Assembly (NCBI GenBank): GCA_022647765.1
Contig: JALCLH010000005.1
Span: 62,001 to 126,000 of the forward strand
Source: Acidipropionibacterium sp.
GTDB taxonomy: Bacteria > Actinomycetota > Actinomycetes > Propionibacteriales > Propionibacteriaceae
Length of the DNA: 64,000 nt
Direction: 5' to 3'
This document shows positions 27,238 to 38,205 of the stretch, piece after piece. The position numbers and the translations under genes were made by a program. A model generated the notes under the pieces. The model searched no databases, was not told the DNA's origin, and saw only the letters and a program-made list of their open reading frames with translations. How positions within the stretch are numbered: position 1 is the stretch's first letter; each line of letters begins with the position of its first letter.

Positions 27238-28332
27238 TCAGCGCAGCCGGGGGTTGCGCTGATCCCCCTCGAAGATCCGCTCGAGGTCGGCCCGGATGCT
27301 GCGCGCCCGCTGCAGTCCGACTCCCGGCAGCTCGCTGAGCTCATTGGTACTGCTGGCGTAGAGGGCCTGCAGGGAGCCGAAGTGGTCGACGATGGTCTGG
27401 ATCACCCGGGGCGGCAGATCCCCGATGGTCGACAGCTGACGGTGCCCCCGGGCGTGCAGCACCGCCGTCCCCGGGTACTCCTTCGGATCCAGGCCCATCG
27501 TCCGGGCGACGATCGACAGACTGCCCAGGTCGTCCCAGCTGAGGCTGCGCAGGCCGGTCAGGTTGAACTTCCAGGGTTCGACCTCGTCGGGCCGGTAGTC
27601 CTCGGTGAGCAGCCGGATCTGTTCGCCCACTCCGGCGAACAGCTCGTCTCGCTGCAACCCGATCAGCCGCCCCTCCACCCCCAGCGCCGAGACGTAGCCG
27701 CGCACCTCGGCGTCGATCCGGCGGGCCATCTCGATCCGCTGGGCCACCGCCGCGACATCGTCGACGGTCGCCGCGTCATGCACCTCGACCATGGTCAGCT
27801 GCTCGGACCGGTCCACCAGCCGCGCCCGGTAGCTGCTCAGCGTGCTGAGCGCCTGATTGGCCCGGGTGAGCAGGGTCTCGGGCTCCTCGATCCGGTACCG
27901 GCCGCCGTCCAGGAAGACCGCCAGGGTGCTCATCGAGGCCGAGGCCACCACCACCGGGACGCCGGTCTGCTGGGAGACCCGGTCGGCGCTGCGATGCCGG
28001 GTGCCGGTCTCCATCGTGGGCAGCGACCCGTCGGGGACGAAGTGCACCGCCGCCGCCAGAATCCGCTCGTGATCGCTGGACAGGATCAGGCCGCCGTCCA
28101 TCTTCGACAGCTCGCGCAGCGCCTGCGGGGTGAGCTGCACGTCGATCGCGAAGCCGCCGGTCGACACCTTGCGCACCTCGGGGGAGTCGCCCAGCACGAT
28201 GAGGGCGCCGTTGTGCCCGTGCAAGATCCGCTCCAGGCCGTCGCGGATCGGCGTCCCCGGAGCCAGCAGCGCCATCAGATGGCGGACGCGCTCGGGCGTG
28301 TCGTCTCCGATATCGGGTGCGTCCTGAGTCAT
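27238..28332 (-). CDS. disA: Diadenylate cyclase, DNA-integrity scanning protein
   Basis: 364 residues. Makes c-di-AMP from two ATP and links it to DNA repair state. N-terminal DAC domain: KMDGGLILSS at the usual DGA motif (here DGG) and GTRHRSADRVSQQTG with the RHR motif. A helical spine follows, and the C-terminus (LPPRVIQTIVDHFGSLQAL, SELPGVGLQRARSIR) is the helix-hairpin-helix DNA-binding domain. The start ATG overlaps the radA stop, the classic radA-disA pair. The Ala to Gly change in DGA is small but in a conserved spot. Confidence 0.94.
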   Translation of the reverse strand: MTQDAPDIGDDTPERVRHLMALLAPGTPIRDGLERILHGHNGALIVLGDSPEVRKVSTGGFAIDVQLTPQALRELSKMDGGLILSSDHERILAAAVHFVPDGSLPTMETGTRHRSADRVSQQTGVPVVVASASMSTLAVFLDGGRYRIEEPETLLTRANQALSTLSSYRARLVDRSEQLTMVEVHDAATVDDVAAVAQRIEMARRIDAEVRGYVSALGVEGRLIGLQRDELFAGVGEQIRLLTEDYRPDEVEPWKFNLTGLRSLSWDDLGSLSIVARTMGLDPKEYPGTAVLHARGHRQLSTIGDLPPRVIQTIVDHFGSLQALYASSTNELSELPGVGLQRARSIRADLERIFEGDQRNPRLR

Positions 28333-29756
28333 GCTTCGACTCTAGATGCTCGCAGCTCCCCGGACTCGGGGGAGTGACGCCGCCGGCTCAGGTTGAGCAC
28401 GCCCAGGGCCTCGGCCACCGTCGAGACCTCCACCACATGGAGCCCATGCATGGTCGGCACCTTGGTGTGGGCCTCACGCGAGTTCTTCGGCACGATGGCC
28501 AGGTCGAAGCCCAGCCGAGCGGCCTCCCCGACCCGCCGCTCCAGCCCGGGCACCCGGCGCAGATCCCCGGCCAGCCCGACCTCGCCCAGGGCCACCACCC
28601 GGGTGGGGAAGTTCCGGTCCACCGACCCGGAGGCCACCGCCACCGCGATCGCCAGGTCCGCCGAGGGATCGGTCACCTTCGCCCCGCCCACCGTCGACAC
28701 GTAGACGTCGCGGCTGCTCAGCGGCAGGCCCGCCTTGCGCTCCAGCACCGCCAGGATCATCGCCACCCGGCCGTTCTCCACCCCGTGGGTGGTGCGTCGC
28801 GGATACTTCTCGGTCGCCGAGGGGGCGACCAGCGCCTGGACCTCCGACAGCAGCGGACGGCGTCCCTCCATCGTCACGGTGACGCAGGTCCCCGGCTGCG
28901 GATCGGCGTTGTCGGAGGTGAACAGCCCGGAAGGGTCGGGCACCTCGATGATCCCGGCGTCGGTCATCTCGAAACAGCCCACCTCATCGGCCGGGCCGTA
29001 ACGGTTCTTGGTGGCCCGTACCATCCGGAAGCCGGAGTGGCGATCCCCCTCGAAGGCGAGCACGACGTCCACCAGATGCTCCATGGTGCGCGGCCCGGCG
29101 ATCGCGCCGTCCTTGGTGACATGGCCGACGATGACCACCGCCATGCCGCGCTGCTTGGCCACCCGGACCAGCGCCCCGGTGACCTCGCGCACCTGCGAGA
29201 CGCCGCCCGGAGAGCCGTCGGCGGCGGCCGTGCCGATGGTCTGCACCGAGTCCAGCACCATCAGCGAGGGATGGATCTGCTCGATGTGGCCGAGCACCGT
29301 GCCCAGATCCGTCTCGGCGGCCAGGAAGAGCTCATCGGCCAGCGCGTCGGTCCTGCCCGCCCGCAACCGGACCTGGGCCGCCGACTCCTCGCCGGTCACA
29401 TACAGGGTGCGCCGGCCCGCCTTCGCCCACTTCGCGGCGACGTCCAGCAGCAGGGTCGACTTGCCCACCCCCGGCTCGCCGGCCAGCAGCACCACGACGC
29501 CGGGTACCAGACCGCCGCCCAGCACCCGGTCGAGTTCGCCGATCCCGGTGAGATGACGGTTCGCCGCCTGCTCGGAGACCTCTCCGATCGGTACCGCATG
29601 GGTGGTGGGCACATGGGAGGCCACATCGGTGAGCTTCGGGGCGCCCTGCTCCACCACCGATCCCCAGGTCTGGCACTCGCCGCACCTGCCGACCCATTTC
29701 GCGGTGGTCCAGCCGCATTCGGTGCACACCCACCGATCGGACGTCTTCTTCGCCAT
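28329..29756 (-). CDS. radA: DNA repair protein RadA
   Basis: 475 residues from ATG 29756 (MAKKTSDRW); an ATG at 29768 is possible. Branch-migration ATPase in recombination. N-terminal zinc finger C-x2-C...C-x2-C (CTECGWTTAKWVGRCGEC), Walker A GEPGVGKST, Walker B-type LMVLDSVQT, the RadA-specific KNRYG motif (usually KNRFG), and a Lon-protease-like C-terminal domain (GLAGDLRRVPGLERRV) without the proteolytic Ser-Lys pair. It overlaps disA. The 238 bp to the VOC gene hold a weak GC hairpin at about 29923-29941 and no other signal. Confidence 0.95.
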   Translation of the reverse strand: MAKKTSDRWVCTECGWTTAKWVGRCGECQTWGSVVEQGAPKLTDVASHVPTTHAVPIGEVSEQAANRHLTGIGELDRVLGGGLVPGVVVLLAGEPGVGKSTLLLDVAAKWAKAGRRTLYVTGEESAAQVRLRAGRTDALADELFLAAETDLGTVLGHIEQIHPSLMVLDSVQTIGTAAADGSPGGVSQVREVTGALVRVAKQRGMAVVIVGHVTKDGAIAGPRTMEHLVDVVLAFEGDRHSGFRMVRATKNRYGPADEVGCFEMTDAGIIEVPDPSGLFTSDNADPQPGTCVTVTMEGRRPLLSEVQALVAPSATEKYPRRTTHGVENGRVAMILAVLERKAGLPLSSRDVYVSTVGGAKVTDPSADLAIAVAVASGSVDRNFPTRVVALGEVGLAGDLRRVPGLERRVGEAARLGFDLAIVPKNSREAHTKVPTMHGLHVVEVSTVAEALGVLNLSRRRHSPESGELRASRVEA

Positions 29757-29994
29757 GACCCCCACCATGCCAGCCGGGTCTGACAGTTTTTGGAGGCAGG
29801 GGACAACCCCCTCGCGACCCCCGAACGGTGCGGCTCTGCGAGTCGTCTCGCGGTCCGCCGATGGCCGAGTTCGGTGGTCGCGCAGGTGGAGAGCGCCGAG
29901 CGCAACGGACGACTCCCCCAGCTCCCCCTTGTAGCGGGGGCCCTGCGGGTGGTTGGGGCCTGCCATGCCGGCCACTACAGCTGTGCCTGAGGCG

Positions 29995-30633
29995 TCAGAT
30001 GCGGACGAGACCCTTCTCCGGGGCGTCCAGCACCACCGCGTTGATCCCGGGATGGCCGTTCGGGCTGGTGAAGTCGAAGTTGATCCCCTCGATCTGATCG
30101 GGGATCGGCTCTCCCAGCCAGTCCTCGACCCGTTCCCGCGACCCGGAGATCTCCACGGTGTCCAGCCGGACCGTGCCCTCCAGCGACGTGGGCGGAAGCT
30201 CGGGGTCCGACTCCCAGTGGATGAAATAGGGCAGCTGAGGATCGGCGATCAGGCCCTTGATGCCGATCTGATGCCACTCCAGCAGGCGCCCGTCCGGGAA
30301 GTGCCGGGAACCGGGCACCGACTCGCGATCCAGCCGCGTCTCATAGGGAGCCAGGTCGTCGACGGCGACCGACCAGCCCATCCAGCCCCCGCCGGTCTGG
30401 GAGCGGGCGCGCACGGCCTGCCCGTAGACCGCCTTCTCGGCGGACGGGTGGTCGAGCACCTCGACCACCTCGATGTAGTGGGCCCCGACCAGCGGAAGGA
30501 TGTGATTGCGCGTGCCGAACCGCGGGTGGAACCCGCCGTCCTTGAGCGATACCCCGAGCTTCGCGCCCAGACGGGCGGCCTCAACCTTGAGTCCTGCAGG
30601 GCCAGCGACGAAAGTGAGATGGTCGACATGCAT
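29995..30633 (-). CDS. VOC-family (glyoxalase-like) protein
   Basis: 212 residues from ATG 30633 (MHVDHLTFVAGPAGL). Two beta-alpha-beta-beta-beta modules: the first includes HLTFV, FGTRNHILPLVGAHYIEVVEV, and the second includes LRLDTVEISGS-like strands and GINFDFTSPNGHPGINAVVLDA. The Glyoxalase_3-like pattern (GTxNxLLxxxxxYxE) is known in proteins of unknown substrate. It is divergent from the TIM-barrel gene starting at 30757, with 123 bp between. Confidence 0.8.
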   Translation of the reverse strand: MHVDHLTFVAGPAGLKVEAARLGAKLGVSLKDGGFHPRFGTRNHILPLVGAHYIEVVEVLDHPSAEKAVYGQAVRARSQTGGGWMGWSVAVDDLAPYETRLDRESVPGSRHFPDGRLLEWHQIGIKGLIADPQLPYFIHWESDPELPPTSLEGTVRLDTVEISGSRERVEDWLGEPIPDQIEGINFDFTSPNGHPGINAVVLDAPEKGLVRI

Positions 30634-30756
30634 GCCGCCATTGTGTCCTGACCGGCCCGCTATCTGGAAACCGGGGCCCGGCCGGCACGGCCTCCCCGGT
30701 GCGCCCGACCGTCCCCGGAGCATCCGGCGGCTTGCAGGATGAACTAGATTTGCAGG

Positions 30757-31656
30757 GTGCCCCATCAGGATCAGAAACCGCGCCCGACGGCCGACGGCAG
30801 CAGCATCGATGGCGATCGCACCGGCGCGCCCCGAGTGACCCTGTCCACCAGCTCGATGTACCCCGAGTCGACCGCCAGCACCTTCGAGTGCGCCTCGCAG
30901 CTCGGCTATGACGGCGTCGAGCTGATGGTGGGCATCGACGCGGTGTCCTCCGACATCGACCAGGTCGCCGCGCTCGCCGACTACCACCGGATGCCGGTCA
31001 CCTCCGTGCACGCCCCCTGCCTCATCGTCACCCCCAATGTGTGGGGCACCGACCCCTGGGGCAAGCTCGTCACCAGCGGCGAGGCGGCCCGCCGGTTCGG
31101 CTCCCACGTCATCGTCGTCCACCCCCCGTTCCGCTGGCAGCGCGACTACGCGGCCCGCTTCGAGGCGGGCATCGCCGAACTCAACGCGGCCCCCGAGAAC
31201 AAGGAGGCCGGCGTCGTCTACGCGGTGGAGAATATGTATCCGTGGCGCACCCCGGCCGGCAAGTTCCTGGCCTACGCGCCCGACTGGGACCCCACCCTGC
31301 GCTCCTACGACCACCTCACCCTCGACCTCTCGCACGCCTCCACCGCGCACAAGGAGGCCATCGAGTACGTGCGCGGCTGGGGCCGGCGACTGGCCCACCT
31401 GCACCTCACCGATGGCTCCGGCTCCTTCAAGGACGAGCATCTGCTGCCCGGCGAGGGCACCCAGCGCTCCTGGGAGGTGGTGCGGGACGCCGTCGGCCGC
31501 GGCTTCGGCGGAGACATCGTCATCGAGGTCAACACCCGCCGCTTCTCCAGCCGCTCCGACCGGCAGGACGCCCTGGGCGGCGTTCTCGAACAGACCCGGG
31601 CCGCTGTCGCCGAGGGCCTGGCCTCCCGGGTCCAGGCGTTCTCCGAGCGCGGCTGA
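30757..31656 (+). CDS. Sugar phosphate isomerase/epimerase-like TIM-barrel protein
   Basis: 299 residues from GTG 30757. Xylose-isomerase-like/AP-endonuclease-2 fold: strands VTLSTSSMYP, GYDGVELMVG, VTSVHAPCL, IVVHPPFRWQ, YAVENMYPW, LTLDLSHAST, AHLHLTDGSGSFKDEH and VIEVNTRR, several ending in Glu, Asp or His metal ligands (GVELM, HPPF, VENM, DLSH, HLTDG, IEVN). Similar to a mycobacterial gene I recall near proC (Rv0498 region). The substrate is unknown. It is 1 bp from the proline dehydrogenase gene, so likely the same operon. Confidence 0.85.
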   Translation: MPHQDQKPRPTADGSSIDGDRTGAPRVTLSTSSMYPESTASTFECASQLGYDGVELMVGIDAVSSDIDQVAALADYHRMPVTSVHAPCLIVTPNVWGTDPWGKLVTSGEAARRFGSHVIVVHPPFRWQRDYAARFEAGIAELNAAPENKEAGVVYAVENMYPWRTPAGKFLAYAPDWDPTLRSYDHLTLDLSHASTAHKEAIEYVRGWGRRLAHLHLTDGSGSFKDEHLLPGEGTQRSWEVVRDAVGRGFGGDIVIEVNTRRFSSRSDRQDALGGVLEQTRAAVAEGLASRVQAFSERG

Positions 31657-31657
31657 G

Positions 31658-32599
31658 ATGTGGTTGCGCGCCCGCGACGTCGCCATGCACGCCGCGACCA
31701 ATGACCGGATCGCCGCCGCGGTGACCCGCCTGCCCCCGGCTCGCGAGATCGCCGCCTCCTATGTGGCCGGCGAGACCCTGCCGGAGGCCGTCGCGGCCGC
31801 CACCGACGCGGTCGAGAAGGGGCTCGAGGTCTCCCTGCATCCGCTCGCCGCCGAGGCCACCACCCCGGCGATGGCCGAGCAGGCGACCGCCGAGCTGCTG
31901 GGGACCGTCGAGGCGCTGGGCTCCCGCAGCGAGCTGGCCCCGCACGCCGAGGTCTCGATCGCGCTGTCCAGCCTCGGGATAGGGCTTCGGGACGCCGGTC
32001 CCTCGCTGGCGCTGCACCACGCCCAGACGATCTGCCGTGCCGCGCGCAACGCCGGGGTGCTGGTCACCATCGACGACGAGAGGCCGGAGATCCACGAGGA
32101 CGTGCTGGACGTCGTCCGCTCCCTGCTGGCGGACTTCCCGACCACCGGCGTGGTGGTCCAGGCGGCCCGCCACGACTCGCTGGACCAGATCCGCGAACTC
32201 TCGGCGACCGGACGCCGGATCCGGTTGTGCAAGGGCGACTACTCCGGGCCGAAGGACGAGATGGTGGTCTCCCCACACGACGTCGACCTGCGGATGTCGG
32301 CCTGCCTGCGCGCCCTGCTGCGCGGACCGTCGACCGCCCTGATCGCCACCCACGATCCGGTCTTCATCGCGATCGCAGAGCGACTGATCACCGACCTCAA
32401 CCGGGGCCCGCACAATGTCGAGTTCCAGATGCTGCAGGGAATCCGGCCCTATGAGCAGCGCCGGCTCGCCGACATCGGCCACCGGGTGCGGGTCTACCTG
32501 CCGTGGGGGCGCGACTGGTACTCCTACTGCACCCGGCGGATCATCGAGAGGCCCGCGAACATCCTGCTCTTCTCCCGCTCCCTGGTGGCGCGCCGATGA
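31658..32599 (+). CDS. Proline dehydrogenase (monofunctional, PRODH)
   Basis: 313 residues from ATG 31658. Oxidises proline to pyrroline-5-carboxylate with FAD, passing electrons to the respiratory quinones. The barrel carries RIRLCKGDYSGP (catalytic Lys strand; usual form R-L-x-K-G-A-Y), FQMLQGIRPYEQRRL and YLPWGRDWYSYCTRRIIERPAN, the flavin and proline-contacting C-terminus. No P5C dehydrogenase domain, as in other Gram-positive PutB-type enzymes. The stop overlaps the next ATG (ATGA). proC lies nearby, so both directions of the proline pathway are present. Confidence 0.92.
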   Translation: MWLRARDVAMHAATNDRIAAAVTRLPPAREIAASYVAGETLPEAVAAATDAVEKGLEVSLHPLAAEATTPAMAEQATAELLGTVEALGSRSELAPHAEVSIALSSLGIGLRDAGPSLALHHAQTICRAARNAGVLVTIDDERPEIHEDVLDVVRSLLADFPTTGVVVQAARHDSLDQIRELSATGRRIRLCKGDYSGPKDEMVVSPHDVDLRMSACLRALLRGPSTALIATHDPVFIAIAERLITDLNRGPHNVEFQMLQGIRPYEQRRLADIGHRVRVYLPWGRDWYSYCTRRIIERPANILLFSRSLVARR

Positions 32600-33558
32600 C
32601 CCCGCGCCGAGGGATTCCCGACGACGACGAGTTCCGGACCGACTGGCGCGGTGGCCTGGGAGCGGCCGGTGCCCCGGCCCCGGGCCTCGAGCCCCGCCAG
32701 CAGTCATACCGCGTGCCATCTGCGCCATCTGCGCACGTCGAGCCCCGCCCGACCCCGGTTCCGCTGGTGCCGGTTGATCCGGAGCGGGACCGCGCGATCT
32801 CCCGGAGGCAGCGGCTGCTGCTGATCGAGACCCTGGTGGTGCTGGCCCTCAGCCTGGGACAGTCGGCCTGGTACTCGATCCTCCGGATGATCGAGCGGCT
32901 CACCCGGGGGACCCCGCTGTCCCAGCAGACCTCCTCGCTCAACACCTCGGTGACGCCGGGAAGGCCGTGGCTCGACCTGATCTACCAGCTCTCCGACATC
33001 GCCTTCGGGATCGTTCCGGCACTGCTGGCGATCTATCTGCTGGCCACCGTCCATCCGCCGAAGGGCGGTGTGCGTCGCCGGCTGGGGCTGGTCGGGCCGG
33101 GCTGGGGTCACGACGCCGGGGCCGGCGTCATCATCGCCGCCATCATCGGGATCCCGGGGCTGGGGCTCTATCTGGGTGCCAAGGCCCTGGGGCTCAACAC
33201 CACCGTGCAGGCGTCGAACCTGCAGGGCGCCTGGTGGGTTATCCCGGTGCTGATCCTCGCCGCGGCGATGAACGCCGTGCTGGAGGAGACCGTGATGGTG
33301 GGCTATCTGCTCACCCGATGGGTCCAGGCCGGCTGGCGGGCCGTCACCGCGATCGCGGTGAGCGCCCTTGTCAGAGGCACATATCACCTCTATCAGGGGT
33401 GGGGCGGGTTCGCCGGGAATGTCGTGATGGGAGCGATCTTCGGGCTGATCTTCGTGCGCACCAGGCGGCTGCTGCCGCTGGTGATCGCCCACACGATCCT
33501 GGACATCGTCTCCTTCGTCGGTTACGCCCTGCTGGCCCCGCACGTCTCCTGGCTGTAG
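32596..33558 (+). CDS. CPBP (CAAX protease/bacteriocin-processing) intramembrane protease
   Basis: 320 residues from ATG 32596. A Pro-rich cytoplasmic leader of about 75 residues precedes roughly seven hydrophobic segments. The Abi/CPBP motifs are present: EETVMVGYLL (EE), RGTYHLYQGWGGF (the R-x-x-x-H motif), and IAHTILDIVSF with a His near the end. Members are glutamic-type metalloprotease-like membrane proteases of Rce1 type; some process peptides or give bacteriocin immunity. It overlaps the PRODH gene; a functional link is not obvious. Confidence 0.9.
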   Translation: MTPRRGIPDDDEFRTDWRGGLGAAGAPAPGLEPRQQSYRVPSAPSAHVEPRPTPVPLVPVDPERDRAISRRQRLLLIETLVVLALSLGQSAWYSILRMIERLTRGTPLSQQTSSLNTSVTPGRPWLDLIYQLSDIAFGIVPALLAIYLLATVHPPKGGVRRRLGLVGPGWGHDAGAGVIIAAIIGIPGLGLYLGAKALGLNTTVQASNLQGAWWVIPVLILAAAMNAVLEETVMVGYLLTRWVQAGWRAVTAIAVSALVRGTYHLYQGWGGFAGNVVMGAIFGLIFVRTRRLLPLVIAHTILDIVSFVGYALLAPHVSWL

Positions 33559-33564
33559 GCGGTC

Positions 33565-35508
<1,944 letters not shown>

Positions 35509-35527
35509 TGCCGCCCCGGCTCGTCTC

Positions 35528-35557
35528 TTTGCCCGTCCGAACGCCACCGACTAGAAT
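35528..35557 (+). promoter_or_regulatory. Candidate housekeeping promoter for the bS22 gene
   Basis: TTTGCC (35528-35533) and TAGAAT (35552-35557) are 18 bp apart, close to the sigma-A pattern of actinobacteria. This would give a leader of about 160 nt before the bS22 GTG at 35723; the leader contains a GCGTCA/TGACG stem. Prediction only. Confidence 0.45.
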
Positions 35558-35722
35558 GGCCATTTGTCTGCGTCACCGGATGCGCTGACGGGCCCACCGA
35601 GCGATCGGCGGTCCCGGAGACTCCGGTGGGCATCGGGCAATCAACGTGCCGGGCCCCAACGGGTCCAATGCAAGGACGGTCCAGGGCCGAACGACCTGGA
35701 CCGAAACGAGAAGAGGTCGACA

Positions 35723-35824
35723 GTGGGTTCCGTTATCAAGAAGCGTCGCAAGCGGATGGCGAAGAAGAAGCACCGCAAGCTGCTGAAGAAGACGCGCATC
35801 CAGCGTCGTCGCGCCGGCAAGTGA
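35723..35824 (+). CDS. Small ribosomal subunit protein bS22 (AURKAIP1/COX24-like)
   Basis: 33 residues from GTG 35723: [19 protein letters not shown] and a short remainder ending RIQRRRAGK. More than half of the residues are Lys or Arg. This matches the actinobacterial mini-protein seen bound in the 30S decoding region of mycobacterial ribosomes. It follows proC in other actinobacteria as well. RBS GAAGAGG lies a few bases upstream. Confidence 0.93.
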   Translation: MGSVIKKRRKRMAKKKHRKLLKKTRIQRRRAGK

Positions 35825-35837
35825 CGCTTCGGCGGCC

Positions 35838-36200
35838 GTGATCGTCAGTCCCCGGGATCGCCGGGATCCTGCGGTACGGCCGCCGTCGGCTGACAGCGCC
35901 CCGCAGCCCCTCGAGCCACCAGCCGAGGGGCATGTCGTCGTTCTCGGCAGGTCCGGCTGTCATCTGTGCGATGACGTCCAGTCGCTCATCTCCGGCATTG
36001 CCCGGACCCACCCCGAGCTGATCCCCGATGGGGCCGTCCAGATCGATGTCGACTCCGACCCCCGGCTGCGCGCCAGATGGGGGGATCACGTCCCGGTGAC
36101 CTTCGTCGACGGCGTCCTGATCGCCTACTGGCATCTGGACCGCGACACCCTGATGGCGGCACTCACCGACGGCCCGACGCCGGTGCGCGTCATTCCATAA
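35838..36200 (+). CDS. Glutaredoxin-like (DUF836) thiol protein
   Basis: 120 residues from GTG 35838, 13 bp after bS22. The thioredoxin-like core starts at VVVLGRSGCHLCDDVQ with a C-x2-C pair (CHLC, about residues 40-43), followed by VQIDVDSDPRLRARWGDHVPVTFVDG with the cis-Pro. The N-terminal 30 residues are a Pro/Ala leader, perhaps partly an over-called start. Members accept electrons from mycothiol or thioredoxin systems; targets unknown. It sits just before the HemD fusion, as I recall for mycobacterial hemACD loci. Confidence 0.85.
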   Translation: MIVSPRDRRDPAVRPPSADSAPQPLEPPAEGHVVVLGRSGCHLCDDVQSLISGIARTHPELIPDGAVQIDVDSDPRLRARWGDHVPVTFVDGVLIAYWHLDRDTLMAALTDGPTPVRVIP

Positions 36201-36458
36201 CTCAGTAACTCCACAGCTCATCTATCATGGGCCGACGGAACCGACTCCACCGGGGTCGGAAACACCGCTGGACATGACGCGACCATGACGCCCCCTCGAT
36301 TTGACGCAGGGGGGTCCGGGCTGAGAGAAAAGTGGGGCAGAAATGCGGGAGATCAGTGTATCGACACCCGGCCGGCGCCCGAACGCCGACCCCGCCGTAA
36401 CACTCCTTCCGGCGACCGGCACACCTCGGGCGCCGGGCTCCCACGAAGGGAACACAGG

Positions 36459-38096
36459 ATGACTCAGATGCCATTGGGCTCTGCGGACGCGCAGGGCAGT
36501 GGCCTCCAGCCGAGCGCCGTCGCGCAGGCGAGGGTGCAGTTCGTCGGCACCGGCCCCGGCGACCCGGGCCTGCTCACCCTGGCGGCGGTGACGGCGATCA
36601 ACCGGGCCTCGCGGATCGTCATCGACTCCCCGCGGATGCGGCAGTTCCTCGCCGCACCGGAGATCAGCCTCAGCGAGGACGCCGAGATCATCGAGACCGG
36701 CGACACCCCGGGCATCACGTCGGCCCTGCTGGACGCCGCCGGCCAGGGGCTCGACGTCGTCCGCCTGGTCCAGGGGGATCCCTTCCTGGACGGCGATATC
36801 GGCGCCGAGTGCAGCGCCCTGGCATCGGCCGATTTCGACGTCGACGTCATCCCCGGCGTCTCGCCGCTGACCGCCGTGCCGGAGTACGCCGGCGTCTCCC
36901 TGCACGGCCACGACGTCCAGCTGGTCGGCGCCGAATCGGCGCGACGCGATCTCAGCTCGGAGGGCTACCCGTGGGCCCGCGAGGGGCTCATCGTGGTCTC
37001 CAGCACCGTCGACTCGATCCGCGACCTGGTCTCCCACGCCATCGACTCGGGCCGCCCGGAGTCCGAGCCCGCGGTCCTCACCCGCCACGGCGGCACCACC
37101 AGCCAGATCTCCACCACCACCACCCTGGGCGGACTCCCCGCGGCGGTCGCCAAGGCCGACCCGGCCGAATGCGTCCACGTCGTCATCGGGAGGGTCCTCA
37201 CCGACGCCAACCGGGCCCGGCTGGACTGGTACGAGTCGAAGCCGCTGTTCGGCTGGTGGATCCTCATCCCGCGCACCCGGGACCACTCCGCGATGCTGCC
37301 CTCCCGGCTCCAGGACTACGGCGCTCGATGTCTGGACGTCCCCACCATCAGCATGGAGCTGCCGCGCACCCCCCAGCAGATGGACAAGGCGATCCGCGGC
37401 ATGGTCGAGGGGCGCTACGAGTGGGTGGTCTTCACCTCCGCCAATGCGGTGCGCGCCGTCCGCGAGAAGCTGGAGAGCATCGGCCTGGACTCGCGGGCCT
37501 ACTCCGGCCTGCGCATCGCCGCGATCTTCGACTCCACCGTCAAGGCCCTGGCCGAATGGGGGGTCCGGCCCGATCTGGTGCCCGAGGGGTCTCAGTCCAC
37601 CGCCTCCCTGGCGGCCATCTTCCCGGCCTTCGACGACGCCCTGGATCCGATCAACCGGGTCTTCGTGCCGCGCGCCGACATCGCCACCGAGTCCCTGTCG
37701 GCCGAGCTCTCGGCGCTGGGCTGGGAGGTCGAGGACATCATCGGCTATCGCACGGTCCGCGCCGCCCCGCCGCCGGCCGAGACCCGCGAGGCCATCAAGA
37801 CCGGCAAGTTCGACGCCGTCGTCTTCACCTCCTCGACCACCGTCCGCAATCTGGTCGGGATCGCCGGGAAGCCGCACAAGCACACCGTCGTCGCCGCGAT
37901 CGGCCCGCACACCGCCGAGACCTGCGAGGAGCACGGGCTCAACGTGGACGTCGTCGCCGCCGAGCCGACCGCCGTCGCCCTGGCGGACGCCCTGGCCGAC
38001 TTCGCCGCGGTCCGTCGCGACGAGCTGATCGCCAAGGGCCGGCCGGTGATCCGACCCTCCCAGCGCAAGCGCCGGGGACGCCAGCCGGGCCACTGA
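36459..38096 (+). CDS. CobA/HemD fusion: uroporphyrinogen-III methyltransferase-like and uroporphyrinogen-III synthase
   Basis: 545 residues from ATG 36459 (AAGGGA eight bases upstream). Residues 20-255 are a SUMT-like tetrapyrrole methylase: FVGTGPGDPGLLTLAAV (SAM site) is good, but the next motif reads VRLVQGDPFLDGDIG where active enzymes have a GGDPFxFGRG form, and VIPGVSPLTAVPEYAGVSL is altered too. Residues 270-525 are HemD (WWILIPRTRDHSAML, WVVFTSANAVRAVREKL, DAVVFTSSTTVRNL). It probably still supplies synthase activity, with a degenerate methylase; a real SUMT role for sirohaem or B12 is possible. The 258 bp upstream hold a TATCAT -10-like box (36223) and no recognised riboswitch. Confidence 0.85.
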   Translation: MTQMPLGSADAQGSGLQPSAVAQARVQFVGTGPGDPGLLTLAAVTAINRASRIVIDSPRMRQFLAAPEISLSEDAEIIETGDTPGITSALLDAAGQGLDVVRLVQGDPFLDGDIGAECSALASADFDVDVIPGVSPLTAVPEYAGVSLHGHDVQLVGAESARRDLSSEGYPWAREGLIVVSSTVDSIRDLVSHAIDSGRPESEPAVLTRHGGTTSQISTTTTLGGLPAAVAKADPAECVHVVIGRVLTDANRARLDWYESKPLFGWWILIPRTRDHSAMLPSRLQDYGARCLDVPTISMELPRTPQQMDKAIRGMVEGRYEWVVFTSANAVRAVREKLESIGLDSRAYSGLRIAAIFDSTVKALAEWGVRPDLVPEGSQSTASLAAIFPAFDDALDPINRVFVPRADIATESLSAELSALGWEVEDIIGYRTVRAAPPPAETREAIKTGKFDAVVFTSSTTVRNLVGIAGKPHKHTVVAAIGPHTAETCEEHGLNVDVVAAEPTAVALADALADFAAVRRDELIAKGRPVIRPSQRKRRGRQPGH

Positions 38097-38134
38097 GCCG
38101 GGGGCGGGATCAGGCACAGCCCGCCGAAAGGGCT

Positions 38135-38151
38135 ACCGGCTCGCAGCCGGT
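38135..38151. terminator. Short GC hairpin after the CobA/HemD gene
   Basis: ACCGGCT and AGCCGGT pair perfectly around CGC, 38 bp after the stop. No U tract. A TAGATT box directly after it (38157) could be the -10 element of the phosphatase operon. Confidence 0.4.
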
Positions 38152-38205
38152 GGTCGTAGATTGGACCCGGTACCGCGTCCAGCCAACCCAGGAATGGAGC
38201 CGGAG

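Noticed and set aside
29923-29941. Strong terminator downstream of the VOC gene
   Set aside because: CCCCC/GGGGG stem of only five pairs, no U run; too weak to list as a separate feature.
36201-36458. Cobalamin riboswitch before the CobA/HemD fusion
   Set aside because: No B12-box (AGCAGGACCGGA-like) or matching core; only a -10-like TATCAT and a weak hairpin are visible.
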